55,639 bases of DNA, from the NCBI GenBank assembly GCA_900756035.1, contig CAAEIR010000238.1, forward strand, positions 1-55,639, written 5' to 3'. This DNA is from an uncultured Anaerostipes sp. (lineage in GTDB: Bacteria; Bacillota; Clostridia; Lachnospirales; Lachnospiraceae). Shown here in pieces: positions 17,796-25,786 of this stretch (positions are counted from its first letter, which is position 1; every line of letters begins with the position of its first letter). Made by a program: the position numbers and the translations under genes. Under the pieces are notes generated by a model that was not told the DNA's origin, searched no databases, and was given only the letters and a program-made list of their open reading frames with translations.

Positions 17796-18041
17796 ATGAC
17801 AAGAGAAGCAGTTTTTGAAACTTTAAATGAAGTATTCAGGGATGTATTTGATGATGAAAACATTAGAGTTACAGATAACACTACATCAAATGATATTGAA
17901 GACTGGGATTCCCTGGAGCATATTAATCTTTTAGCAGCAGTGGAGCAGGAATTTGGTGTGAAGTTCAATATGGGACAGGTAGTGTCTATGAAAAATGTAG
18001 GTGAGATGGCGGATATTATAATAAGCCAGTTAAAGGACTGA
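17796..18041 (+). CDS. Acyl carrier protein
   Basis: 81-residue acidic carrier protein. The phosphopantetheine attachment site is Ser39 in EDWDSLEHINLL, a good match to the DSL motif; the tail is the normal helix-3/4 pattern. Of the in-frame starts (17760, 17784, 17796) I choose the ATG at 17796 because GGATGGAGG lies 5-13 bases upstream and the protein then has a normal carrier length. It directly follows the FkbH-like gene, the usual arrangement for glyceryl-ACP formation, and precedes an MBOAT gene by 40 bases. This recalls DltC between DltA and DltB, although the protein looks closer to FkbH-associated ACPs. It needs a phosphopantetheinyl transferase, which is not in the window. Confidence 0.93.
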   Translation: MTREAVFETLNEVFRDVFDDENIRVTDNTTSNDIEDWDSLEHINLLAAVEQEFGVKFNMGQVVSMKNVGEMADIIISQLKD

Positions 18042-18080
18042 ACAGAACAGAAGAGAAATAATCCGGAAAGGAACTAAATT

Positions 18081-19646
18081 TTGGGTATAACATCCTTTTA
18101 CTTTCTTGTATTTTATGGGATAGTTTTAATTTTGTATTATGTTCTCCCCAAAAGGTGGCAGTGGGGAGTTCTCCTTATAGCCAGCATTTTTTATTATCTT
18201 TGTTCAGGAAACGCGATCCTGATACTTTATCCGCTTCTGGCTGTGGCGGTAAGCTTTGCCGGAATTTATTGGATGACGAAAGCACAGGAAGAAGAGGCCA
18301 GACTGAAGGAACGGGGAAAGGATGCGGCGAAGCGGCGTAAAGCGGCGCTTCTTTTTGTGATCTTTGCAAATGTGGCGGTATTATTTCTTCTGAAATATAT
18401 TAATTTCGGTATTCATACAATTAATGCCGCCGCTTCTTTCTTTGGCGCCGGCAGAGATATACTTTCCGGTTTTAACTGGCTCGTACCTTTAGGCATATCC
18501 TATTATTCGCTTTCATTAATAGGGTATGTTGTAGATGTTTATTTTGGAATCGCCATGCCGCAGAAAAATCCAGCCAAGCTGGCTTTGTACGGGATGTTTT
18601 TTCCTGTAATGGTGTCAGGGCCTATTTTACGTTACAGAGAGGATGGGGAACAGTTCTTTGAACCGCATCTGTTTGATTATAAACAGGTAACGCAGGGTAT
18701 GCAGCGGATGCTTTGGGGTTTTTTTAAGGAACTGGTGATATCTGAGCGAATGGCACTGATAGTTAATACGATTTATGGTAATTATGAGGCATATCCCGGG
18801 GTATATATCTGGATAGGAACAGTGGCTTTTGCGTTTCAGCTGTATACGAATTTTTCCGGTGGGATGGATATTGTATTAGGATTGGCCCAGACCTTCGGAC
18901 TGAAGCTGCCGGAAAATTTCAGAAGACCGTTTTTTTCTAAAAATATATCCGAGTATTGGCGCAGATGGCATATTTCGTTGGGTGTGTGGATGAAAGAGTA
19001 TGTTTTTTATCCATTGCTGCGTTCTTCTTTTTTTACCAAACTAAGTAAGGATATGAGAAAGAAGTTTGGGAAAAAGAGAGGAAAACAGATAACAACATTT
19101 GCAGGTATGTTTCTTTTGTGGTTTTCAGTAGGTATTTGGCATGGCGGGGACTGGAAATATATTATTGGTTCCGGTCTGCTGCACTGGTTTTATATTGTCA
19201 GCGGCGAATTGCTTGAGCCCTGGTATTTAAAATGTATGGAAAAACTGCACATCAATCCTAAAGCGCGTGCAGTGGATATTTTACGGATTGTCAGAACTTT
19301 TTTCCTTGTAAATATTGGGTTTGTGTTTTTCAGGGCGTCCAGTGTGGGAGATGCATGGAAAATGCTGAAATCAGCTGCGACTGTGTTTAATCCGGGGATT
19401 TTAATTGGAGGACAGATTTTTGAATTGGGATTGGACTGGATAGAGTTTGCGATTGCGGTGGTATCCCTGCTGATTCTGTTTGGTGTATCGTTGATGCAGC
19501 GTAAGGGCGATGTGAGGGAACGGATTAGGGAAAAAGCGATGCCTGTCCGATGGCTTATCTGGTATGCATTGCTATTCTATGTGATTTTGCTGGGATATTA
19601 TGGGCCGGGCTTTAGCACGGCGGAATTTATTTACCAGGGGTTCTAG
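18081..19646 (+). CDS. MBOAT family O-acyltransferase, copy B (FkbH/ACP-linked)
   Basis: 521-residue MBOAT protein. Family marks are LVPLGISYYSLSLIGYVVDVYFG, FSGGMDIVLGLAQTFGL, YWRRWHISLGVWMKEYVFYPLL and the catalytic His in SVGIWHGGDWKYIIG. It is clearly more divergent than the other three copies: the tight PLGGNRKG loop is replaced by a longer basic segment (about residues 317-340), and the usual WHGASW is WHGGDW. It starts with TTG at 18081 after GGAAAGG. The tie to an FkbH/ACP pair suggests its donor is a carrier-bound glyceryl-type unit, in the way DltB uses D-Ala-DltC. The SGNH partner is probably the lipoprotein at 20747, separated by a GT2. Confidence 0.9.
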   Translation: MGITSFYFLVFYGIVLILYYVLPKRWQWGVLLIASIFYYLCSGNAILILYPLLAVAVSFAGIYWMTKAQEEEARLKERGKDAAKRRKAALLFVIFANVAVLFLLKYINFGIHTINAAASFFGAGRDILSGFNWLVPLGISYYSLSLIGYVVDVYFGIAMPQKNPAKLALYGMFFPVMVSGPILRYREDGEQFFEPHLFDYKQVTQGMQRMLWGFFKELVISERMALIVNTIYGNYEAYPGVYIWIGTVAFAFQLYTNFSGGMDIVLGLAQTFGLKLPENFRRPFFSKNISEYWRRWHISLGVWMKEYVFYPLLRSSFFTKLSKDMRKKFGKKRGKQITTFAGMFLLWFSVGIWHGGDWKYIIGSGLLHWFYIVSGELLEPWYLKCMEKLHINPKARAVDILRIVRTFFLVNIGFVFFRASSVGDAWKMLKSAATVFNPGILIGGQIFELGLDWIEFAIAVVSLLILFGVSLMQRKGDVRERIREKAMPVRWLIWYALLFYVILLGYYGPGFSTAEFIYQGF

Positions 19647-19682
19647 AGTTGGTTAGGCACAGTAACCTGTGAGGAGATGGAT

Positions 19683-20627
19683 ATGGATAAAATTGCAGTT
19701 TTAATTCCCTGCTATAACGAGGAGAAAACAATAGAAAAGGTGGTAAAGGATGCCCATGAGGCGCTTCAGGAAGCCGTGATTTATGTATATGACAATAATT
19801 CCAGTGACAGGACGGTGGAACTGGCCAGTAAGGCAGGCGCTGTTATCCGTTATGAACGAAAACAGGGAAAGGGCAATGTAATCCGGAGGATGTTCCGTGA
19901 AATTGATGCGCGCTGCTATATCATGATTGACGGGGATGATACCTATCCATTGGAATATGCAAGGGAAATGGCAGATAAAGTATTACTGGAAGGTTCGGAT
20001 ATGGTAGTTGGAGACAGATTGTCCTCTACTTATTATCAAGAGAACAAGCGCCCATTTCATAACATGGGAAATGGCCTGGTAAAAGCGAGCATTAATATGC
20101 TTTTTCATTCGGATATAAGGGACATTATGACGGGCTACCGTGCTTTCAGCTATCAGTTCGTTAAGACCTTTCCTGTATTATCCAAGGGATTTGAGATAGA
20201 GACGGAAATGACAATTCATGCGGTCTATAATAATATGCAGGTGGATAACGTAGTGGTGAATTATCGGGATCGGCCTGCGGGGAGTGAATCCAAACTGAAT
20301 ACGTATACAGATGGCATAAAAGTATTGAATACTATATTGAAAATGTTCAGACAATATAAGCCGCTAGCGTTTTTCTGTATTGTAGCTGTGGTTCTGACGG
20401 TTCTTTCCATTGGTTTTTTTGTCCCTGTATTTATTGATTTTTTAAAAACCGGAATGGTGGATAAATTTCCTACGCTTATTGTCTGCGGCTTTGTGGAGCT
20501 TGCGGCGCTGCAGTCAGTTTTTGCAGGTTTGATTCTTCACAATATCGGTATAAAAGGAAGAAGGGATTTTGAACTTCAGCTGAATGATATTGAAGACAGA
20601 TATCAGGATAAAATTAAGAATATGTGA
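19683..20627 (+). CDS. GT2 polyprenyl-phosphate glycosyltransferase
   Basis: GT2/DPM1-like enzyme: IAVLIPCYNEEKTIEKVV, YDNNSSDRT, metal site IDGDDTYPLE, the IMTGYRAFS and KGFEIETEMTIHA motifs of the polyprenyl-phosphate group, and two C-terminal helices. It should charge undecaprenyl phosphate, possibly with the sugar that is later acylated by MBOAT B. Two ATGs lie in frame at 19677 and 19683; GAGGAG ends at 19676, directly against the first, so 19683 has the better spacing. It sits within the FkbH-ACP-MBOAT operon, before a separate promoter for the SGNH lipoprotein. The sugar is unknown. Confidence 0.9.
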   Translation: MDKIAVLIPCYNEEKTIEKVVKDAHEALQEAVIYVYDNNSSDRTVELASKAGAVIRYERKQGKGNVIRRMFREIDARCYIMIDGDDTYPLEYAREMADKVLLEGSDMVVGDRLSSTYYQENKRPFHNMGNGLVKASINMLFHSDIRDIMTGYRAFSYQFVKTFPVLSKGFEIETEMTIHAVYNNMQVDNVVVNYRDRPAGSESKLNTYTDGIKVLNTILKMFRQYKPLAFFCIVAVVLTVLSIGFFVPVFIDFLKTGMVDKFPTLIVCGFVELAALQSVFAGLILHNIGIKGRRDFELQLNDIEDRYQDKIKNM

Positions 20628-20660
20628 AAATCTGGTTACCTTAAGATTTTATGAATTCCA

Positions 20661-20689
20661 TTGCAGGTAAATTCAAAAAAGAATATACT
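20661..20689 (+). promoter_or_regulatory. Promoter of the SGNH lipoprotein gene
   Basis: TTGCAG (20661-20666), 17-base spacer, TATACT (20684-20689), 58 bases before the start codon. It allows expression independent of the upstream operon. Confidence 0.6.
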
Positions 20690-20714
20690 TATATAGGAGA
20701 AAAGACAGATATAT

Positions 20715-20734
20715 TGTCTGTGGAATTACAGACA
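20715..20734 (+). promoter_or_regulatory. Leader hairpin abutting the ribosome binding site
   Basis: TGTCTGT (20715-20721) pairs with ACAGACA (20728-20734) over a 6-base loop. The right arm runs directly into AGGAGG, so the stem may limit or set ribosome access. A second, weaker pairing (AGACA with TTGTCT just upstream) could compete with it. Confidence 0.35.
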
Positions 20735-20746
20735 GGAGGATGAATA

Positions 20747-21781
20747 ATGGATATACGGATAAAAAGAAAGAAGACCTTGCTGGCTATGTTGTTGGTAGTA
20801 TCAGTCATCTTCTCTGCTTGCGGGAAACAAGAAACTGCAAGTACAGATACGGATGACATTAATGAGTTAAAGGCACAGATTGAATCATTGGCGGCGGAGA
20901 ATGAAGAATTGAAGCAGCAGCTGGAGAAGTTTACTGCGGAAGAAAGTCAGCCTGCAGAAACGGAAATGGTGCAGGCTACGGAAACCGTGCCGCAGGAAGA
21001 AACGGTCCAGGAGGAGGTCCCTCAGGAAGACAGACTGAATATTGTGGTGTTTGGTGACAGTATTTGGGATATGGACAGAGGGGATACGGGTATTGCGGCT
21101 CAGGTTGCTAATTATATGGATGCAGATGTGTATAATTGTGCAGTAGGCGGCAGCAGAGCAACATTGAAGGATGGTGAGTCACCGGATAATTTTGAAAAGT
21201 GGGATTCTTCATCTCTTATGGGAATGTGTAATATACTTGCAGGGAAGGTTAATCCTGAATTTTTGGAAGGCTATCCTGCCGGAGGTGTTATCCGGAATGT
21301 TAATCCTCAGACCGTTGATTTTTATATTATTGCTTATGGATTGAATGATTATTTTTCCGGTGCTCCGATAGCAGTCGAGGGAAGTGACAGTTGGGATGCA
21401 CACGGCTATGCCGGTGCTTTGCGGAATGCGATTTTATTGTTAAGTCAGATCAGTCCGCAGGCTAAGGTACTATTGATTTCACCTACCTATTGTCAGTTTT
21501 ATAAAGATGGGGCTATGTACACCGACAGTAATATGAAGGATTACGGACAGGGAACGCTGACACAGTATGCGAATGCAGCAAGGAATGTTGCGGAAACAAA
21601 TAACACATTATATATTGATGCATACAGTACGATGGGGATAACTCCATATACGGCAGATCAGTATTTGGAGGATGGTGTTCATCTTACGATAGAAGGACGC
21701 TCCCTATATGCAAAAGCAGTTGCAAGCTGTCTAAAATATGGAAAACCTGGTGAGGTTTCCGGAAACTCTGTTTATTATTAA
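20747..21781 (+). CDS. SGNH/GDSL-type lipoprotein with coiled coil
   Basis: Secreted lipoprotein: basic N-terminus, hydrophobic helix and lipobox FSAC with the modified cysteine at residue 25. Residues about 37-64 are a leucine/glutamate-rich coiled coil, then a Glu/Thr/Pro-rich spacer to about 95, then an SGNH hydrolase domain. Block I is FGDSIWD with Ser105, block III GLNDY, and the final block D309-GV-H312-L, so the catalytic triad is complete. It can act as esterase or acyltransferase at the membrane surface. Position behind the FkbH-ACP-MBOAT-GT2 genes suggests it is the extracytoplasmic partner of MBOAT B, although it has its own promoter. A second, catalytically altered homologue lies at 38331-39503. 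Confidence 0.88.
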   Translation: MDIRIKRKKTLLAMLLVVSVIFSACGKQETASTDTDDINELKAQIESLAAENEELKQQLEKFTAEESQPAETEMVQATETVPQEETVQEEVPQEDRLNIVVFGDSIWDMDRGDTGIAAQVANYMDADVYNCAVGGSRATLKDGESPDNFEKWDSSSLMGMCNILAGKVNPEFLEGYPAGGVIRNVNPQTVDFYIIAYGLNDYFSGAPIAVEGSDSWDAHGYAGALRNAILLLSQISPQAKVLLISPTYCQFYKDGAMYTDSNMKDYGQGTLTQYANAARNVAETNNTLYIDAYSTMGITPYTADQYLEDGVHLTIEGRSLYAKAVASCLKYGKPGEVSGNSVYY

Positions 21782-21790
21782 TTATCTTAA

Positions 21791-21841
21791 AATAAAAGCT
21801 TACAGCAAGGACCCTTTTGGGCGTGGCTGTAAGCTTTTATT
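21791..21841. terminator. Bidirectional intrinsic terminator
   Basis: Perfect 16-bp inverted repeat, AATAAAAGCTTACAGC at 21791-21806 and its complement at 21826-21841. T-rich right end and A-rich left end work in both directions, between convergent genes. Confidence 0.88.
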
Positions 21842-21847
21842 ATGCAA

Positions 21848-22930
21848 TCAATGAGAGGCCAGATAGGCGCTTAGTTCAGGAACTTCTTCCATTAAAAGAT
21901 TTGTAAAATAAACGGCACCTTCCGGATTTAAGTGGTCCGCATCTCCAAAATACTGGAGATTGGTTTCAAAACGTTTATCATGAGAATAATCATAATAGGA
22001 TACTCCTTGTGTTACTGCTATTTCATTAATAGTAGTATAAAAGTCATATAAAAACTGGTCGGAGACATATTGATTGTAATAAACAGTAAAAGGGGTGGTG
22101 ATTAAAACCGGTGTAACCTTTTTTGATTTGCATAGCAGAATCATATTAATTAATTCCTGTTTTTTATCATCCTGAAAATAATCGGTTTTATTTTCAAAAT
22201 GCCTCTGATATCTGGCATAACCCTTGGCTTCAAATTCCTGTATTTTTTCGGCGCCATATATTTCTTCAGGGGAAACCGGGGCAGGGTCTGGGGTAGGTAT
22301 GTTTTCGGAGGAAAGCTCCATTTCGTTGTCAGATATCGTGTTGCCGGACATCCATTCTTCCATGTTTGCTTCTGCGGCATAAACAATATTCTGCCTGTTT
22401 TCCGACAAGGATGGGAAGGTAATCGGCGGTTTAAACAGCTCAAAGATTTTATCACCGGCAGAAAGTATAGGAAAGCGAATTGCCACAAGATCCTTGTACA
22501 GACTGTAATCCGGATTATACTGCGGAGATAATATCCGGTAGTAACGTACGCTGATTGCTTCAATATCCTCCGGAGTTACCGCCTCTGAGTTAAAAGAGAA
22601 GTAGGAAACCGGTATAAATACAATGCCTCCTTCAGCTAAGTCATTTTGATGCATGTTAAGAAGGGCATAGTCATATTTATAGGGTTGGCTGGCAAGTGCA
22701 AAATTAAAGCATTTAAAGTTACGTTCCTTAGTCAAGGAATCCCAGTTAAAGGCGGCATCACCATGAGAACTTCCCATGTTTGCAATCTGTATGCCCTCCG
22801 GAACAAAATTAAATTTATTGACTTCAGCTATTGGATCGCTGGTTTTCTGTTCATACATAATATCAAGATAAAACAGGCAGCAAAGTGTAAGGCAGACAGC
22901 AAGGACACTTTTAACAATAAAAGATTTCAT
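21848..22930 (-). CDS. SGNH-like surface protein, partner of MBOAT C
   Basis: 360-residue protein with an N-terminal signal-anchor helix (residues about 5-23) and an extracytoplasmic SGNH-like domain. Block I is IANMGSSHGDAAFNW and the last block is GDADHLNPEGAVYF, giving Ser and D-x-x-H. The central part is long and variable. It follows MBOAT C with a 12-base gap and without a strong ribosome binding site of its own, suggesting coupled translation. By analogy with DltD and AlgJ it should take the acyl group from the MBOAT route and place it on the polymer. It ends at the shared bidirectional terminator. Confidence 0.83.
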   Translation of the reverse strand: MKSFIVKSVLAVCLTLCCLFYLDIMYEQKTSDPIAEVNKFNFVPEGIQIANMGSSHGDAAFNWDSLTKERNFKCFNFALASQPYKYDYALLNMHQNDLAEGGIVFIPVSYFSFNSEAVTPEDIEAISVRYYRILSPQYNPDYSLYKDLVAIRFPILSAGDKIFELFKPPITFPSLSENRQNIVYAAEANMEEWMSGNTISDNEMELSSENIPTPDPAPVSPEEIYGAEKIQEFEAKGYARYQRHFENKTDYFQDDKKQELINMILLCKSKKVTPVLITTPFTVYYNQYVSDQFLYDFYTTINEIAVTQGVSYYDYSHDKRFETNLQYFGDADHLNPEGAVYFTNLLMEEVPELSAYLASH

Positions 22931-22942
22931 AAGTTATTTATC

Positions 22943-24406
22943 TTAGAATTGCATATAAATGAATTCTGTGGATACTCCTTTCTCAGAAAAAAGCAGGATA
23001 ACCAGTAACAGGAATAAATAAACAGGCCATCTGATAAAGAAGCGCTGTCTGGAAATAAATGTGATAACATCAGTTTTTAAGGATGCCAAATCATACAAAA
23101 ACAGAAGAACAAGCGGAAGGCAGTTATATGACAAATGACTGAAGGTCAGTCCCATCTGCAACGCACAATCCTGGATATATGTGGGAAATTGTGTGATACC
23201 GTCAAACATATTGGAAATCACATAAAATGCATCCTGGAGGGTAACAGCACGGAAAAATATCCATGCAAAGCAAACAAGCAGGAAGGTACATGGAACAGTG
23301 ATAAGGCATAGCAGAAAGTGATAATGCTTATTCCTTTGGAAGGGGCTTTTTTTAGAATTCCATGGGAAAAAACCTTCAATAATCTGGAATACTCCATGAA
23401 GTCCGCCCCATAATACATAGTTCCAGCTTGCGCCATGCCATAATCCGCTTACCAGAAAGGTAATCAGTATGTTTAAAGAATGTCTTACTTTTCCAACTCT
23501 GTTGCCGCCTAAAGGTATATAAATATAATCCCGCAGCCAGGAGGACAGGGAAATATGCCATCTTCCCCAGAAATCTTTAATAGAAGAGGCAAAGTATGGA
23601 GCCTTGAAGTTCTGTGTCAGGTTAATTCCAAGTATTTTGGCAGAACCAAGCGCAATATCGGTATAGCCTGAAAAGTCACAGTAAAGCTGTATGGCAAAGA
23701 AAAATGTGGCAAGAATAAGCGAAAGGCCTTTATAGGAAGGTAAATCATTATATACCTGATTTACATATACGGAAAGGCTGTCTGCAAGAACCAGTTTCTT
23801 GAAATAGCCCCAGGCCATTTGTTTCAGGCCATATGAAGCCTGTCCATATTGAAAAGTATGTCTGGAGTGCAGCTGGGGAAGAAGTTTTTTTCCTCTTTCT
23901 ATAGGTCCCTGCATAACCTTGGGAAAGAAAGAAATATAAACGGCATAAATGCCTATATTCCTTTCTGCACGAATATCGCCGCGGTATACATCTATCAAAT
24001 AACTAATGATCTGAAAAATGTAAAAAGATATTCCGATAGGAAGCGCCAGTTTCAATGTAAACGGCTGTATGGGTATTGATATTTTCTGAAACAGCAAAGC
24101 AATATTTTCAGTAAAAAAATTAAAATATTTGAAAAAGAATAAAATTGCTATACAAATTATTACCGAGAGCGTAAGCAGCGACCTAGAATAAAGTGTACCG
24201 TTATGTCTTCCTTCCATTAACAAAGCAGCAGCATAGGAAACAAGTGTGGTAAGAAGTATCACTGCAACATACTGAGGCCCCCAGCTTATATAAAAATAAT
24301 AACTGGAAAGGAGAAGAATAATCCAGCGGAACTTCTGCGGCATTATCCAGTATAGAATAAAAACAATGGGGAGAAAAAGGGCATAGCTGAAAGAGTTAAA
24401 TAGCAT
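22943..24406 (-). CDS. MBOAT family O-acyltransferase, copy C
   Basis: Canonical AlgI-like MBOAT of 487 residues: MLFNSFSYALFLPIVFILYW start, LPIGISFYIFQIISYLIDVY, FFPKVMQGPIERG, DFSGYTDIALGSAKILG, FWGRWHISLSSWLRDYIYIP and the catalytic His in SGLWHGASWNYVLWGGLHG. AGGAAAGG precedes the ATG. It heads a two-gene minus-strand operon with the SGNH-like gene and is divergent from the FAD-oxidoreductase cassette. It is much closer in motif spelling to copies A and D than to copy B. The acyl group is probably acetyl, which is usual for this subgroup, but nothing in the sequence proves it. Confidence 0.94.
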   Translation of the reverse strand: MLFNSFSYALFLPIVFILYWIMPQKFRWIILLLSSYYFYISWGPQYVAVILLTTLVSYAAALLMEGRHNGTLYSRSLLTLSVIICIAILFFFKYFNFFTENIALLFQKISIPIQPFTLKLALPIGISFYIFQIISYLIDVYRGDIRAERNIGIYAVYISFFPKVMQGPIERGKKLLPQLHSRHTFQYGQASYGLKQMAWGYFKKLVLADSLSVYVNQVYNDLPSYKGLSLILATFFFAIQLYCDFSGYTDIALGSAKILGINLTQNFKAPYFASSIKDFWGRWHISLSSWLRDYIYIPLGGNRVGKVRHSLNILITFLVSGLWHGASWNYVLWGGLHGVFQIIEGFFPWNSKKSPFQRNKHYHFLLCLITVPCTFLLVCFAWIFFRAVTLQDAFYVISNMFDGITQFPTYIQDCALQMGLTFSHLSYNCLPLVLLFLYDLASLKTDVITFISRQRFFIRWPVYLFLLLVILLFSEKGVSTEFIYMQF

Positions 24407-24472
24407 AAAAATTACCTTTCCTGTTGTTATCTCAGAGGATAAAGAATTATGATGTATAAAGTAGTGTACTAT

Positions 24473-24502
24473 ATTATACTACGTGCTTGGAAAAATATAC
24501 AA
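24473..24502 (-). promoter_or_regulatory. Promoter of the MBOAT C operon
   Basis: Minus strand: TTGTAT (24502-24497), 18-base spacer, TATAAT (24478-24473). The same 258-base divergent region also holds TATGATATAATT at 24615-24626 on the plus strand, inside a short palindromic AT stretch, as a possible -10 for the oxidoreductase operon; no good plus-strand -35 is visible. Confidence 0.55.
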
Positions 24503-24664
24503 GTAACATACCTTTAATATTTCTTTAAGATTGCGCTCCATGTATCGCAGAATATCGAGAAATACTATCTTTTATGCCAAAATTCGATATTAATGTTTTC
24601 TATACTATATGTAGTATGATATAATTACATATGTAAATATTATTATAGGAATAACGGTATATAT

Positions 24665-25786
24665 ATGAAATACGATAAAATTATACTCGGGGCCGGAATA
24701 TATGGTTTATATGCGGCCTTGTTTTGTGGTAGCAGAGGTGAAAAAATCCTGGTAATTGAATGTGATACAAAAGCCTTTGGGAGGGCTACTTATATTAATC
24801 AGGCCAGAGTTCATATGGGATACCATTATCCGCGCTCCCTTTCAACAGCTATGAAATCAGCAGGGTATTTTGAACGATTTAACAAAGATTTTTCTTTTTG
24901 TATCAATCGGGAATTTAATCAGGTGTATGCTACATCTGCGCGGCTGTCCTGGAGTGATGCTGTGCAATTTAAAAAATTCTGTGAGGCGGCCAGGATACCC
25001 TGTGAGGAAATAGAGCCCGGAAAATATTTTAATAAAGGGATGTGCGATGGTGCGTTTTTAACAAAAGAATATACGTATGATGCTATGATTTTGAAAGATT
25101 ATTTTCTGGATAAGATCTCAGCGTTAAAAAATGTTGAAATTAAATATGCCTGTCATACGCAGTCTATAGCGAAACGGGATGATGTTTATGAGGTACATAC
25201 AAATCAGGGGATTTTCACAGCCCCTTTTTTTCTGAATGCAACGTATGCGTCTTCCAATCAGATATTAAAGCTGGCGGGAGAAGAGAAGTTTGGAATAAAA
25301 TATGAGTTGTGTGAAATAATTTTATGCCGGACGAACCATAAATTGGAGGGAGAAGGAATAACAGTTATGGATGGTCCCTTCTTTTCAATTATGCCATTTG
25401 GCAAAACAGGAATGCACTCACTTACATCTGTTACCTTTACCCCTCATAATACGAGCTACAGCGAAACACCGGTTTTTGAATGCCAGAGCAGGAGCCATAA
25501 CTGTTGTACCAGGGAATATCTGGGAAATTGTAATGAATGTCCTGCAAAACCTGCTTCGGCTTATCCATATATGTCGGGGCTGGCAAGAAAATATATGAAG
25601 AGCGAGTATGAATTTCAATATGAGGATTCGTTGTATTCGATGAAGCCAATCCTGAAAAGTTCTGAAATTGATGATTCCAGACCTACGGTAATCAGGGTAC
25701 ACAGTAAGAATCCTTCCTTTATAAGTGTCCTTTCAGGAAAAATCAATACGGTATATGATTTGGAGGATGTATTAACAAATGAATGA
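24665..25786 (+). CDS. FAD-dependent oxidoreductase with a cysteine cluster
   Basis: DAO-type flavoprotein: N-terminal dinucleotide motif LGAGIYGLYAALFC (residues about 8-21), then ATYINQARVHMGYHYPRS, where FAD-linked oxidases carry the second FAD contact. In the C-terminal half is a cysteine cluster, C273, C280, C281, C289 and C292 (C-x6-C-C-x7-C-x2-C), unusual for this fold and suggestive of a metal or Fe-S site. The reaction is unknown; by context it may oxidise a nucleotide sugar or lipid-linked sugar. The gene overlaps the next GT2 by 8 bases and begins a six- or seven-gene run on the plus strand. The ribosome binding site is weak (AGGA 14 bases upstream). Confidence 0.8.
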   Translation: MKYDKIILGAGIYGLYAALFCGSRGEKILVIECDTKAFGRATYINQARVHMGYHYPRSLSTAMKSAGYFERFNKDFSFCINREFNQVYATSARLSWSDAVQFKKFCEAARIPCEEIEPGKYFNKGMCDGAFLTKEYTYDAMILKDYFLDKISALKNVEIKYACHTQSIAKRDDVYEVHTNQGIFTAPFFLNATYASSNQILKLAGEEKFGIKYELCEIILCRTNHKLEGEGITVMDGPFFSIMPFGKTGMHSLTSVTFTPHNTSYSETPVFECQSRSHNCCTREYLGNCNECPAKPASAYPYMSGLARKYMKSEYEFQYEDSLYSMKPILKSSEIDDSRPTVIRVHSKNPSFISVLSGKINTVYDLEDVLTNE

